Below, piece by piece: positions 35,745 through 45,126 of a DNA stretch of 64,000 bases. Every line of letters starts with the position of its first letter. The stretch's first letter is position 1. The DNA is from Nitrosomonas ureae (GTDB lineage: Bacteria > Pseudomonadota > Gammaproteobacteria > Burkholderiales > Nitrosomonadaceae). A program made the position numbers and the translations under genes. The notes beneath the pieces were generated by a model. That model was not told the origin of the DNA. It searched no databases and was given only the letters and a program-made list of their open reading frames with translations. The stretch lies in the NCBI RefSeq assembly GCF_900206265.1, contig NZ_LT907782.1, positions 868,001 through 932,000 of the forward strand. Reading direction: 5' to 3'.

Positions 35745-36222
35745 TCGGCTTCCAATCAACAATAAGTTTATGAATTGCTGCAGCGTCTTTGCACTGTAAG
35801 ACACTTTCACGAAATGACTTATCACTGAACATTTGTGCCAGCTCGCTTAAAATCTGCAAATGCTTGTCAGTCGCTTTCTCCGGAACCAGTAAAATACATG
35901 CAATATTAACTGGTTGACCATCAGGTGCATCAAATGGCACCCCTTCTTTCATCGTCACCAGAGCCGCTACCGCTTCACGCAATCCCTTTATACGCCCATG
36001 CGGAATAGCTACACCTTGTCCCAAACCCGTTGAACCAAGTTTCTCGCGGGCAAACAAACTATCAAAAACCTGGCTGCGAGCAATCTGATTGGTATTCTCA
36101 AACAATAATCCAGCTTGCTCAAAAACACGTTTCTTACTAGTAACATCTAAATCGACAATAACATTTGAAACAGATAACAGTTGTGAAATTTGATTCATAG
36201 GGAATAAAGTCATTTCATTCAA
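35731..36222 (-). CDS. ptsN: PTS IIA-type nitrogen regulatory protein PtsN
   Basis: A 163-residue IIA-Ntr protein that accepts phosphate from NPr on a histidine and regulates potassium transport, nitrogen and envelope functions by protein binding. The phosphorylatable His lies in LGQGVAIPHGRIKGLREAVAAL (about 66-87). Length matches E. coli PtsN (163). It sits in the conserved rpoN-hpf-ptsN-hprK series and overlaps hprK by 14 bases, so the two are co-translated. Confidence 0.95.
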   Translation of the reverse strand: MNEMTLFPMNQISQLLSVSNVIVDLDVTSKKRVFEQAGLLFENTNQIARSQVFDSLFAREKLGSTGLGQGVAIPHGRIKGLREAVAALVTMKEGVPFDAPDGQPVNIACILLVPEKATDKHLQILSELAQMFSDKSFRESVLQCKDAAAIHKLIVDWKPNVAN

Positions 36223-36320
36223 ACGGCAGCATAAAATGCAAGATTTGAACGCAATTAATAGTGTTCACGAAAAATACATTAATTCTATCTGGAAAAATTG
36301 GATACCCGAATCAGCTCGAA

Positions 36321-36644
36321 TTATCCAAAATCCTGATCTTTCAATGAACCATGATTTCGGCGTTCAAGATTCTTTTCCTTGTGTTTGAGTATTTGCCGGT
36401 CCAATTTATCCACCAAACTGTCTATAGAGGCATACATATCCTCACTGTCGGTTTCAACAAAAATATCTTTACCGCGCACATGTACATTTGCTTCAGCCTT
36501 TTGTTTAAGCTTTTCAACCGATAGAATGACGCTGACATCGATCACATGATCAAAATGACGCGTAACCTTGCTGATTTTTGAGGTCACATAATCTCGCATT
36601 GCATCAGTAATTTCTACGTGGTTACCTGTAAGTTTAAGGTTCAT
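36321..36644 (-). CDS. hpf: Short-form ribosome hibernation promoting factor HPF
   Basis: A 107-residue ribosome-binding protein that helps dimerise or inactivate 70S ribosomes in stationary phase. It reads MNLKLTGNHVEITDAMRDYV at the start, a beta-alpha-beta-beta-beta-alpha pattern, and DSEDMYASIDSLVDKLDRQILKHKEK near the end, as in HPF/YfiA proteins. There is no C-terminal long-HPF dimerisation domain, so it is the short gammaproteobacterial-like form. It lies 18 bases after rpoN, the conserved order. Confidence 0.95.
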   Translation of the reverse strand: MNLKLTGNHVEITDAMRDYVTSKISKVTRHFDHVIDVSVILSVEKLKQKAEANVHVRGKDIFVETDSEDMYASIDSLVDKLDRQILKHKEKNLERRNHGSLKDQDFG

Positions 36645-36662
36645 ATTTTTCCTTTATTCGAA

Positions 36663-38111
36663 TTAAATTGATTTGCGAAGATTGGCTGCAGGAATCTGTA
36701 ACGATTCCCGGTACTTCGCAATGGTACGACGTGCAACAACGATTCCTTGTTGTTCAAGAATAGTTGAAATTTTATTATCGCTGAGTGGTTTTTTTGAATT
36801 CTCTTCCTGTATCAACTTCTTGATTAATGCACGGATGGCCGTAGCTGAACAAGCTCCGCCAGAATCTGTAGAAACATGGCTTCCAAAAAAATATTTAAGC
36901 TCAAAAATACCACGCGGAGTATACATAAATTTTTGTGTCGTTACCCGGGATACTGTTGATTCATGCAGATTTAATATTTCTGCAATTTCCCTTAGTACAA
37001 GCGGACGCATCGCAACTTCTCCGTGCTCAAAAAACTGCTGCTGACGTTCTACAATTACACCAGCGACTTTAAGGATAGTGCTTGAACGTTGCTGAACATT
37101 TTTAATCAGCCATTTCGCTTCATTTAACTGACTTATGAGACCACGTGCAGAATGATGCTCTTGTTTCAATATATTAGCATACAGATGATTAATATTGAGA
37201 CGTGGGATTGCACTCATATTAAGATTGGCCAACCAAACTCCATTTCTTTTTACCACTGTGATATCAGGAATAATGTAGCGTTCACTCTGAGAATTAAACT
37301 GAATACCAGGCTTAGGATTTAAATTGATAATCAGTTTCCGGATAGCTTTTAGGGTTTGATCATCACATCCCAATAACTTTCTGACTTGCACAAAATCATG
37401 TGACGCCAGAATCCCTAAATATTCTTGTACAACTTTTATAGCCTGGGTACGGTAGGTCACTTCACCTGGTAATGCTTGCAGCTGCAATACTAAGCATTCC
37501 CTTAGATCACGCGCACCCACCCCGGGTGGATCATATTGCTGCAAGTGCATGAGCGCACACTCCAGATCCTGCAAATCAATCCCCAATTCTGCGGGTAGCA
37601 AATCCACCAGTTCGACCAAGTCTTGCAATAAATAACCATCGTCATTCAAGCTGTCAATCAACAATCCGACAATTTTTCTTTCATGTTCGGAGATTGGACT
37701 TAAGGACGCTTGAAAATTCAAATGTTCACGTAAACTTAGTGGTTTATCAGGAACCTGCAGTGATTCCCTATCGTCATCCTCAAAGGTATTATGAAGAGAA
37801 ATATTTTCTTGCAACCATTCAGAATCCGATTCAAAATTTTCTTCCGATATGATGTCGGCATCAGATTCGCCCCCTTCGATTGAAGCGCTCTCAGAATCCA
37901 CGGAATGGGGAGATTCTACAGATTCAGATGAATTATTCGCCTCAGATGAACTCCAATCATCGCGCAATTCCAACAACGGATTTTCCTGCACAATACGCTC
38001 GATCTCTTGATTCAACTCAAGTGTTGATAACTGCAACAGTCGGATGGATTGCTGTAACTGAGGAGTTAGCTTCAGTTGCTGAGTCAGCTTGAGTTGGAGT
38101 GTTGGCTTCAT
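36663..38111 (-). CDS. rpoN: RNA polymerase sigma-54 factor RpoN
   Basis: A 482-residue sigma factor that reads -24/-12 promoters and needs AAA+ activators. Region I is glutamine/leucine-rich (MKPTLQLKLTQQLKLTPQLQ), region II is acidic (about 50-115), the core-binding domain follows, then a helix-turn-helix (LREIAEILNLHESTVSRVTTQKFM, about 366-389) and the RpoN box ARRTIAKYRE near the C terminus (about 457-466). Length is typical. It lies between lptB and hpf, the usual neighbourhood. Confidence 0.97.
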   Translation of the reverse strand: MKPTLQLKLTQQLKLTPQLQQSIRLLQLSTLELNQEIERIVQENPLLELRDDWSSSEANNSSESVESPHSVDSESASIEGGESDADIISEENFESDSEWLQENISLHNTFEDDDRESLQVPDKPLSLREHLNFQASLSPISEHERKIVGLLIDSLNDDGYLLQDLVELVDLLPAELGIDLQDLECALMHLQQYDPPGVGARDLRECLVLQLQALPGEVTYRTQAIKVVQEYLGILASHDFVQVRKLLGCDDQTLKAIRKLIINLNPKPGIQFNSQSERYIIPDITVVKRNGVWLANLNMSAIPRLNINHLYANILKQEHHSARGLISQLNEAKWLIKNVQQRSSTILKVAGVIVERQQQFFEHGEVAMRPLVLREIAEILNLHESTVSRVTTQKFMYTPRGIFELKYFFGSHVSTDSGGACSATAIRALIKKLIQEENSKKPLSDNKISTILEQQGIVVARRTIAKYRESLQIPAANLRKSI

Positions 38112-38165
38112 AATCCCGAAAAAACAACTGTTACTAATTGATGCAACATCAATTCCTTCTTTTTC

Positions 38166-38888
38166 TTATAATCGGAAATGCTCTCCCAAATAAACTTCTC
38201 TGACCTTTTCATTATCTATGATTTCTTCCGATCGACCTTTTGCCAGCACATGCCCTTCACTAATGATATAAGCCCGATCGCAAATCCCTAATGTTTCTCG
38301 GACATTATGATCGGTAATCAGCACACCGATTTTTCGCTCCTTAAGAAAGGCTATCACTTTCTGGATATCCAGAACCGCAATGGGATCAACCCCCGCAAAA
38401 GGCTCATCGAGCAAAATAAAACGAGGTTGCGATGCCAAAGCACGAGCTATCTCAACCCGGCGACGCTCACCTCCCGATAAACTAATAGCAGGATTATTAC
38501 GCAGATGACTGATATGCAAATCGTGTAATAAGTCATCTAAATGCCGTTGTTTTGCATCTTCATCCAGGCTTTGCAACTCTAATACAGCAAGAATATTCTC
38601 TTCAACCGTCAAGCGCCGGAAAATAGATGCCTCCTGTGGCAAATAACTTAATCCAAGCTTTGCCCGCTGATGAATCTGCAACAGGCTTAAATCCTGATCA
38701 TCCAAATAGATTCCACCGCCATCAAGAGGCAATAGGCCAACAATCATATAAAAACAGGTTGTTTTTCCAGCACCATTAGGCCCCAGTAATCCAATCACCT
38801 CACCGCTACTGAGTGAAAAGGAAACATCCTCTACAACCGTACGCGACTTATATCGTTTCTTTAAATTATTTGCCTTTAACTCACTCAT
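38166..38888 (-). CDS. lptB: LPS export ABC ATPase LptB
   Basis: A 240-residue ATPase of the LptB2FG complex that extracts lipopolysaccharide from the inner membrane. Walker [10 protein letters not shown] (about 34-42), Q-loop [11 protein letters not shown], signature [16 protein letters not shown] (about 136-151) and Walker [14 protein letters not shown] are all present. I choose the ATG at 38888 ([13 protein letters not shown]); a TTG three codons further upstream is possible. It directly follows lptA. Confidence 0.96.
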   Translation of the reverse strand: MSELKANNLKKRYKSRTVVEDVSFSLSSGEVIGLLGPNGAGKTTCFYMIVGLLPLDGGGIYLDDQDLSLLQIHQRAKLGLSYLPQEASIFRRLTVEENILAVLELQSLDEDAKQRHLDDLLHDLHISHLRNNPAISLSGGERRRVEIARALASQPRFILLDEPFAGVDPIAVLDIQKVIAFLKERKIGVLITDHNVRETLGICDRAYIISEGHVLAKGRSEEIIDNEKVREVYLGEHFRL

Positions 38889-38930
38889 ATCATGCAATTA
38901 CATCCATTGCTAACTGGACAGCTCATTAAA

Positions 38931-39461
38931 TTACTCAGGTTTATTTTTTGGTTGAATGGTTATCCGCACCCGTTTATCCGGCCCAGTTTCAACCCCTCGT
39001 TCTTTACTGCCAATCACCTGAAAAAACTCGTTATTCATGTTATAGGAAATATAATCGCCCAGCACTTCATCTTCACCGCGTATTAGCCGCGCTTGACGAA
39101 ATAGTTCAATTTTCTCTGTTTTACTATCGTATTCAGCCCGCTCACTCCAACCCTCTACATATTCATTCATCCGATCGCGTTTCTGACGGAAGCTGACAAG
39201 ATTCCCTGTGGCGGTTGCATGTCGAAATCCTTGCGAATCTTCTTTCATAATTACTTTATCGGCATTAATACGTAATGTTCCCTGCGTCAGGATTACATTT
39301 CCGATAAAAATACTGATCCGTGTCCCCTCTTTACGATTCACATCTTCTATAGTTGCGCGATCCGCTTCCAAATGAATGGGCTGCTCACGGTCAGCTCGTT
39401 CAGCCCAAGCAGCAGAAACAGAGCATACACTCCAGAAAAACACAATTATCAGTTGCTTCAT
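38931..39461 (-). CDS. lptA: LPS periplasmic bridge protein LptA
   Basis: A 176-residue periplasmic protein that polymerises into the bridge carrying LPS to the outer membrane. A signal peptide ends AWA (about 20). The OstA-type beta-jellyroll begins PIHLEADRATIEDVNRKEG and includes GNVILTQGTLRINADKVIMKED and YDSKTEKIELFRQARLIRGEDEVLGDYISYNMNN. Length is typical of LptA. It sits between lptC and lptB. Confidence 0.94.
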   Translation of the reverse strand: MKQLIIVFFWSVCSVSAAWAERADREQPIHLEADRATIEDVNRKEGTRISIFIGNVILTQGTLRINADKVIMKEDSQGFRHATATGNLVSFRQKRDRMNEYVEGWSERAEYDSKTEKIELFRQARLIRGEDEVLGDYISYNMNNEFFQVIGSKERGVETGPDKRVRITIQPKNKPE

Positions 39462-39472
39462 AATTTGATCAA

Positions 39473-40036
39473 TTAGTTATTAACAGCACTTACTTTCGAC
39501 AGCAGTTGTATCTTTCCAATGCGATTGTTGAACTCCAAACCAGTCGCATGAATTACAGTATTCAACTTTGTAATAGTCACCGCCCGATCTGTTTTTACCA
39601 AATTTTCATCCGGAATGAGGTATAAAAAATCAGTACTCAACGTTATTTTATTTTTGTCATCATCAACACCTCTCATTGCTGATACATTTCCTGTTAAATA
39701 AATATCTGCCCCTTTATTTTTTATTTCAGCGTGATCAGCATGCAAACGCATAAGAGGGTTTCCCGGATCAATACTAATAAAATTTGTTTGCTCCAATTGA
39801 GTAACTTTTTCCTCCAGATAATGACGCAGTTTTTGCGCTGAAAATTCACGTTGAATGCCTTGATTATGATCCACTCGAATACCGGACAAATCTTCTACAA
39901 TATAGTCTGGATTAAAGTAAGCATTATCATTTTTATTTTTCTCAGGCGGCCTGGTTAATACATCCAACCAAAATGTCAGCAAAATCAGGATAACGAAAAA
40001 AATTAAGGGTGAGCTAATATAGGGATGCTTACTCAT
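39473..40036 (-). CDS. lptC: LPS export protein LptC
   Basis: A 187-residue inner-membrane-anchored protein with one N-terminal helix (about 9-25) and a periplasmic jellyroll that passes LPS from LptBFG to LptA. GNPLMRLHADHAEIKNKGADIYLTGNVSAMRG and VIHATGLEFNNRIGKIQLLSKVSA match the DUF1239/LptC pattern. It is the first gene of the lptC-lptA-lptB-rpoN series. The 157 bases between it and the divergent nadA reading frame must hold both promoters. Confidence 0.9.
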   Translation of the reverse strand: MSKHPYISSPLIFFVILILLTFWLDVLTRPPEKNKNDNAYFNPDYIVEDLSGIRVDHNQGIQREFSAQKLRHYLEEKVTQLEQTNFISIDPGNPLMRLHADHAEIKNKGADIYLTGNVSAMRGVDDDKNKITLSTDFLYLIPDENLVKTDRAVTITKLNTVIHATGLEFNNRIGKIQLLSKVSAVNN

Positions 40037-40256
40037 TCAAAATTACTCGCGCTTAGTTCCACACTTCCGGATTTGGATTATCTCTATTATTAATTTTAAT
40101 AACATACTCTTGCAGGATTATATCAGAACGCTAATTCTCGTTTAATGTATTGGCTCTAGAAACTTTTACGCTAGAAGCCCTCTAATTTGATCGATGGATT
40201 CATATATTCAAATAGAATGCTGTACATTATTTAATAAATCTTTAGGAAAATACCCC

Positions 40257-41360
40257 ATGACAATGCCCAAAAAAGTTTTTGAATTTGAGCAATATGATCA
40301 ATTACAGGATGAAATATGTGCACAGCGCATTATCGCAGCCAAAAAGAATCTGGGGCAGCGTGTCGTGATCCTGGCTCACCACTATCAGCGTGCGGATGTA
40401 TACCGGCATGCGGATCTGACGGGCGACTCCTTAAAACTTTCTTTTCTGGCCGCTCAGACCGATGCTGATTATCTAGTATTTTGCGGAGTTCATTTTATGG
40501 CTGAAGTTGCGGATATACTGTCTAGCCCAGAACAAATCGCAATTTTACCCGACTTGGCGGCCGGCTGCTCAATGGCAGATATGGCCAATCTCTCGAATGT
40601 CGAGCGGGCATGGCGGGAAATCTCGGAAATCATGAATCCTGATGAAACGATTACCCCCGTCACCTATATCAATTCTTCCGCCGATCTAAAAGCCTTTTGC
40701 GGTGAACACAATGGTATCGTTTGCACATCCAGCAACGCCAGTAAAGTATTGCAATGGTCTTTCAAACAGCGAGAAAAGGTGCTGTTCTTTCCTGATCAGC
40801 ATCTGGGTCGCTGGAGTGGACACCAGCTAGGCATTCCGTTAGAAGAAATGTTCGTGTGGAATTTTGATGAACCTATGGGGGGATTAACACCAGAACAAAT
40901 TAATAAAGCAAAGATTTTTTTGTGGAAGGGCCATTGTTCCGTTCATCAGATGTTTCAACCACAGCATATTATCCGTTTTCGTAATCAATACCCCGACGGC
41001 ATTGTCATTTCGCATCCGGAATGTAATTATGAAGTTTGCAAAGCTTCGGATTATGTCGGCTCAACCGAGTATATTATTAAAACCATCGCTGCAGCAAAAA
41101 GTGGAACGCGCTGGCTGGTTGGTACCGAATTAAATCTGGTCAGCCGGATTACAGAAGAATTCAAATCCCAAGGTAAAATCGTTCAATTTATGTCACCCAT
41201 GGTGTGTATGTGCTCAACCATGGCACGTATTGATCCGCAACATCTGGCCTGGACGTTGGAGAATCTGGTCAATGGCAATATCGTGAATCAAATCAAAGTA
41301 CCTTTGGAAGAAGCAAAGCAAGCAAGATTAGCATTGGATAGAATGTTGAAGATTTCATAA
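40257..41360 (+). CDS. nadA: Quinolinate synthase NadA
   Basis: A 367-residue 4Fe-4S enzyme that condenses iminoaspartate with dihydroxyacetone phosphate to quinolinate. I start at the ATG at 40257 (MTMPKKVFEFEQY) because AGGAAA lies eight bases upstream; a frame extending to 40194 adds 21 atypical residues. Landmarks: VILAHHYQRADVYRHADLTGDSLKLS (about 38-63), VFCGVHFMAEVADILSSP with a cluster Cys, SHPECNYEVCKASDYVGST and MCMCSTMARIDPQHLAWTLENL with the other Cys ligands. nadC at 2.9 kb is the next step in the pathway. Confidence 0.95.
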   Translation: MTMPKKVFEFEQYDQLQDEICAQRIIAAKKNLGQRVVILAHHYQRADVYRHADLTGDSLKLSFLAAQTDADYLVFCGVHFMAEVADILSSPEQIAILPDLAAGCSMADMANLSNVERAWREISEIMNPDETITPVTYINSSADLKAFCGEHNGIVCTSSNASKVLQWSFKQREKVLFFPDQHLGRWSGHQLGIPLEEMFVWNFDEPMGGLTPEQINKAKIFLWKGHCSVHQMFQPQHIIRFRNQYPDGIVISHPECNYEVCKASDYVGSTEYIIKTIAAAKSGTRWLVGTELNLVSRITEEFKSQGKIVQFMSPMVCMCSTMARIDPQHLAWTLENLVNGNIVNQIKVPLEEAKQARLALDRMLKIS

Positions 41361-41432
41361 TCGAACGTCCCATTTTCGGCACTATAAAACTGGAGACCTG
41401 ATGGTTGCATCCACAATGAAGCTTATTCATCA

Positions 41433-42605
41433 ATGAAAGATATTGATTTTGTTGAAGGCAACCTTATTACTCTTGTGCATAATGGTGAGGAATATTTTCC
41501 TGAACTAGAAGCCGCAATAGAAAAGGCGCAATTTGAAATACATATTGAAACATATATTTTGGAATACGATACCGTTGGCAAAAAGATCATCGCCGCCTTA
41601 AAATACGCGGCACAACGTGGCGTATCCGTGCATCTGTTATTCGATGGATTTGGCTCACAAAATTTCCCCACGGCAGAAATAAGCCTTATGCTGCAAGCCG
41701 GTATTAAAGTACTCATATTCCGCCCAGAATTTATATTCTCAATGCCACGTCGTTACCGTCTGCGCCGAATGCACCGCAAATTGACACTTATCGACGCCCA
41801 AATCGCTTATATCGGCGGGATAAACATCATAGATGATCAGGACAATCCCGAGAAACTAACACCACGCTTCGATTATGCTGTTGTTGTTAAAGGCCCGCTA
41901 TTGATTCAGATCCATAAGGCTGTGAAGCATTTATGGATGTTAGTCGCATGGGTACACTTCAAAAAACGCTGGATCACTCCCAACACTATAAAACCGGCAA
42001 ACAATTCTTGCGGAAATCAGAAAGCTGCTTTTGTTATCCGCGATAATTGGCACCATCGCCATGACATTGAACACGCTTATCTGGAAGGCATTAATCAAGC
42101 AAAGAATGAAATTATTATTGCCAACGCTTATTTCCTGCCTGGAAAAAAATTCAGTAATGCGTTGAAAAATGCTGCTCAACGAGGTGTCAATGTCGAACTT
42201 TTACTGCAAGGTAGAATTGAATACCCTCTGCAACATCATGCCACTCAGGCGTTATATGAGAATCTATTGCAAGCCGGCATAAAAATTTATGAATATAATC
42301 GCAGCTATTTACACGCCAAAGTAGCCGTTATTGATCAATATTGGTCAACAGTGGGTTCATCCAATATTGATCCATTTAGTTTACTTCTTGCACGCGAGGC
42401 CAATGTTTTCATTGCAGATCATCGGTTTGCCAATGAACTGAGAACCAGCCTAAAAACCGCAATTTCACAAGAATCCACCCTAGTCGCATCAACCGACAAA
42501 AACTTTTTTTCCAAATGGAATTATGCAATAAATTGGTTATGTTTCTATATCGTACGCTTGTTGCAAGGTATGCTAGGTTATGATCGGCATGACAGTAAAC
42601 TATAA
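41433..42605 (+). CDS. clsB: Cardiolipin synthase ClsB-type
   Basis: A 390-residue phospholipase-D-superfamily enzyme that makes cardiolipin from phosphatidylglycerol. Two HKD motifs are present: HRKLTLIDAQIAYIGGINI (about 114-132) and HAKVAVIDQYWSTVGSSNIDPFS (about 293-315). There is no N-terminal membrane-helix pair as in ClsA, and the length fits ClsB (413). An in-frame upstream start is blocked by a stop at 41434-41436 in the alternative frame, and the ribosome site is weak. It stands between nadA and a tsaC-type gene. Confidence 0.88.
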   Translation: MKDIDFVEGNLITLVHNGEEYFPELEAAIEKAQFEIHIETYILEYDTVGKKIIAALKYAAQRGVSVHLLFDGFGSQNFPTAEISLMLQAGIKVLIFRPEFIFSMPRRYRLRRMHRKLTLIDAQIAYIGGINIIDDQDNPEKLTPRFDYAVVVKGPLLIQIHKAVKHLWMLVAWVHFKKRWITPNTIKPANNSCGNQKAAFVIRDNWHHRHDIEHAYLEGINQAKNEIIIANAYFLPGKKFSNALKNAAQRGVNVELLLQGRIEYPLQHHATQALYENLLQAGIKIYEYNRSYLHAKVAVIDQYWSTVGSSNIDPFSLLLAREANVFIADHRFANELRTSLKTAISQESTLVASTDKNFFSKWNYAINWLCFYIVRLLQGMLGYDRHDSKL

Positions 42606-42658
42606 TCCCTTATCAATCACATCGGGTCTCAGTTGTATATAACAATCAAATCACACGG

Positions 42659-43699
42659 ATGAAACCTACACAGTACGCATTCACACAATCCGACTTATCT
42701 TCAGTACAACGGGATCAAATTACTGCAGCCGCTCAAATTTTGCGCACTGGGGGTACAGTAGCTTTTCCGACTGAAACTGTATATGGACTTGGCGCCGACG
42801 TGACGAATCCAATCGCCATAGACAAGATTTACAAAATAAAGCAACGTCCTACCCATCATCCGCTAATCGTTCATATTGGCAATATTTCCCATCTGCACTA
42901 TTGGACAAAAGCTATACCGGACTCAGCATGGAAATTAGCTCATCACTTCTGGCCCGGACCTTTAACATTAATTCTACCACGCAGCAATCGGATTCCTGAT
43001 AATGTGACTGGCGGGCAAGACACCGTTGGGATCAGATTCCCAGCGCATTCCGTAGCATTGACTTTACTACATGCTTTAGGACCGGAAAAGGCCTTGGCTG
43101 CACCGTCTGCTAACCGGTTCGGACGCATCAGTCCAACCTTGGCAGCGCATGTGCATCACGAATTAGGCAGCACTGTTGATATGATTCTCGATGGCGGAGC
43201 CTGTGATGTAGGCTTGGAAAGCACTATTGTCAGTTTTCACGATGAAATACCGCAAATACTGCGGCCTGGCAGTATTACGTTGTCAGAACTTGAAGCAGCC
43301 TTAAATAGCCCCGTTATTCTTGCACATCATATCAATAATCAGTTAATCCAGACTTCTGGATCATTACCGGCGCATTATGCCCCCACAACACCATTAAGGG
43401 TGTATTCGGATACACAAATATGGCAGCATGCTTTTATACTGGCTGAAAAAAATTTGCGCGTCCTGGTCATCACCTGGTCGAATATTGATAAACCAAAATT
43501 CTCAAATCAACTTATCGAGCAATTCTCCATGCCTGAAGACCCGGTCGCTTATGGTCAACAACTTTATGCAAAATTACGCCAGTTTGATCAAGCAGAATTT
43601 GATTATATGCTGATAGAATCACCTCCTGATCATCCCAACTGGTTAGCCATAGCGGATCGTCTGCAGCGTGCCAGTTACCATTTACCTGACAACAACTGA
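42659..43699 (+). CDS. tsaC: L-threonylcarbamoyladenylate synthase (Sua5-type long form)
   Basis: A 346-residue enzyme that makes threonylcarbamoyl-AMP for the t6A modification at tRNA position 37. The YrdC domain (about 1-205) shows FPTETVYGLGADVTNPIAIDKIYKIKQRP (about 36-64), PLIVHIG, FWPGPLTLIL and APSANRFGRISPT. The additional C-terminal Sua5 domain (about 220-340) makes it the long form. Linked to the HAD gene 14 bases downstream. Confidence 0.93.
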   Translation: MKPTQYAFTQSDLSSVQRDQITAAAQILRTGGTVAFPTETVYGLGADVTNPIAIDKIYKIKQRPTHHPLIVHIGNISHLHYWTKAIPDSAWKLAHHFWPGPLTLILPRSNRIPDNVTGGQDTVGIRFPAHSVALTLLHALGPEKALAAPSANRFGRISPTLAAHVHHELGSTVDMILDGGACDVGLESTIVSFHDEIPQILRPGSITLSELEAALNSPVILAHHINNQLIQTSGSLPAHYAPTTPLRVYSDTQIWQHAFILAEKNLRVLVITWSNIDKPKFSNQLIEQFSMPEDPVAYGQQLYAKLRQFDQAEFDYMLIESPPDHPNWLAIADRLQRASYHLPDNN

Positions 43700-43713
43700 A
43701 ATTAATCAAGAAA

Positions 43714-44484
43714 ATGAAAAATCAAAAAAAGTTGCAAGCCGTACTGTTTGACGTTGATGGCACGCTTGCCGATACCGAACAAGATGGTCATCGCATTGCT
43801 TTCAATGCCGCATTTCAACAATTTAATCTCGATTGGAATTGGGATATTGATCTTTATGGCAAGCTATTAGAAATTACTGGCGGAAAAGAACGAATTCGCT
43901 ATTTCATGGAAAATTTTGCCCCTACCGAGCTCAACAAAAACGATCTGACGAATTGGATTGCCAGTCTGCACAAAGCTAAAACCAAATACTTTGAATCACT
44001 GATGGAGGCTGGCAATATTCCATTGCGCCCCGGTGTTGCACGATTAATTCAAGAATTACGGCAGAAAAAAATAAAATTTGCAATCGCAACCACAACAACT
44101 ATGGAAAATGTCACTTCTCTGCTTAAATCCACATTAGGCGAAGAATCAATTGACTGGTTTGACGTGATTGGCGCCGGCGACATTGTTCCATCGAAAAAAC
44201 CGGCACCCGATATATATCATTGGGTTCTCAATCAGCTTGATTTGCCCGCACAACAGTGTATCGCAATAGAAGACTCAGAAAATGGGCTGAAATCAGCACG
44301 AGCCGCACTTCTCCCGACGCTGATCACTGTAAGCGGCTACACCAACCAACAAAGCTTTGATGGGGCTGTTGCAGTTTTGTCTGATCTGGGTGAACCCTCA
44401 AAGCCATTGACTCAAATACAAGGCGTAACAATTATTCAAGGATGGGTAGATTATGAAATACTCAATAATTTAATTAATCATTGA
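43714..44484 (+). CDS. HAD-superfamily phosphatase (CbbY/phosphoglycolate-phosphatase-like)
   Basis: A 256-residue haloacid-dehalogenase hydrolase. Motif I LFDVDGTLADTEQDGHR (about 12-28) has the two catalytic Asp, motif II reads IATTTTMEN, motif III is PSKKPAPDIYHW with the conserved Lys, and motif IV is IEDSENGLKSARAA. An alpha-helical cap lies between motifs I and II. It resembles CbbY-type phosphatases that act on sugar bisphosphates inhibiting Rubisco, which would fit an autotroph, but Calvin-cycle genes are not adjacent. It follows the tsaC-type gene closely. Confidence 0.85.
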   Translation: MKNQKKLQAVLFDVDGTLADTEQDGHRIAFNAAFQQFNLDWNWDIDLYGKLLEITGGKERIRYFMENFAPTELNKNDLTNWIASLHKAKTKYFESLMEAGNIPLRPGVARLIQELRQKKIKFAIATTTTMENVTSLLKSTLGEESIDWFDVIGAGDIVPSKKPAPDIYHWVLNQLDLPAQQCIAIEDSENGLKSARAALLPTLITVSGYTNQQSFDGAVAVLSDLGEPSKPLTQIQGVTIIQGWVDYEILNNLINH

Positions 44485-44551
44485 ATTGCGATCACTATTA
44501 CTCAATCTATTTTATATAAATAACGGATTTAATCTTTTTAATCCATATAAA

Positions 44552-44579
44552 AATATGAATCTTCCAATATGAATCTTCC
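44552..44579 (+). repeat. Tandem 14-bp repeat upstream of the smbP-like gene
   Basis: AATATGAATCTTCC occurs twice in direct succession (44552-44565 and 44566-44579). The second copy runs into ATATATTGAAGG, so CTTCC-x-ATATAT-x-GAAG also forms an inverted repeat near 44575-44592. Two adjacent copies and the dyad suggest a regulator binding site or recent slippage. The gap from 44485 to 44697 holds no gene. Confidence 0.55.
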
Positions 44580-44697
44580 ATATATTGAAGGATGTTATAA
44601 AAAGTCTGATCGTATGCCATGAACACTCATGGGATTATAGTATAAACATATAGAGTATATGAGATACTTTATTATCAATTAATATTGAGGTAACGTC

Positions 44698-45063
44698 ATG
44701 GAATCCAGGCAATCAAGAATCATTATCGTAACCATGATGAGCACATTAACGTTTCTTTTTAGCTCCTCAGAAGTCACCGCCTCAAATGCTAGCCGCCATA
44801 CAACTGAAGCTATAAAACACGCTGAAACTGCACGCATACACGGTAAATCAGGACACACCAAAACCCTATTAGAATATGCACAGGAAAGTCTTACTCATGC
44901 AAAAGCTGCAGAAAATGAATTGACAACATCACATCAACGCATAACGGAGTCTATCCAACATTTGGAACAAGCAATCGCCCTGGCTAATCAGGATGATTCT
45001 GAAGCAGCGACAAAGCACATCACACAAGCTCTGGAGCATATGCGACTTCCGATTTCAGAATGA
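44698..45063 (+). CDS. smbP: SmbP-like small periplasmic metal-binding protein
   Basis: A 121-residue protein: signal peptide about 1-29 (ending VTASN), then a helical protein with regularly spaced histidines (nine in the mature part; HTTEAIKHAETARIHGKSGH at its start) and repeated A/E/Q heptads, ending EAATKHITQALEHMRLP. The pattern and length are those of SmbP, the small copper-binding four-helix bundle described from Nitrosomonas. This copy has fewer histidines than I recall for the described protein, so metal capacity may be lower. GAGG precedes the ATG by seven bases. It is monocistronic, with a tandem repeat upstream. Confidence 0.8.
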   Translation: MESRQSRIIIVTMMSTLTFLFSSSEVTASNASRHTTEAIKHAETARIHGKSGHTKTLLEYAQESLTHAKAAENELTTSHQRITESIQHLEQAIALANQDDSEAATKHITQALEHMRLPISE

Positions 45064-45126
45064 GACTGCAGACAAAGTAAAAAAATGATGATTTCCAGCC
45101 ATTCGCTGATCTGCTCATTCCTTTAA

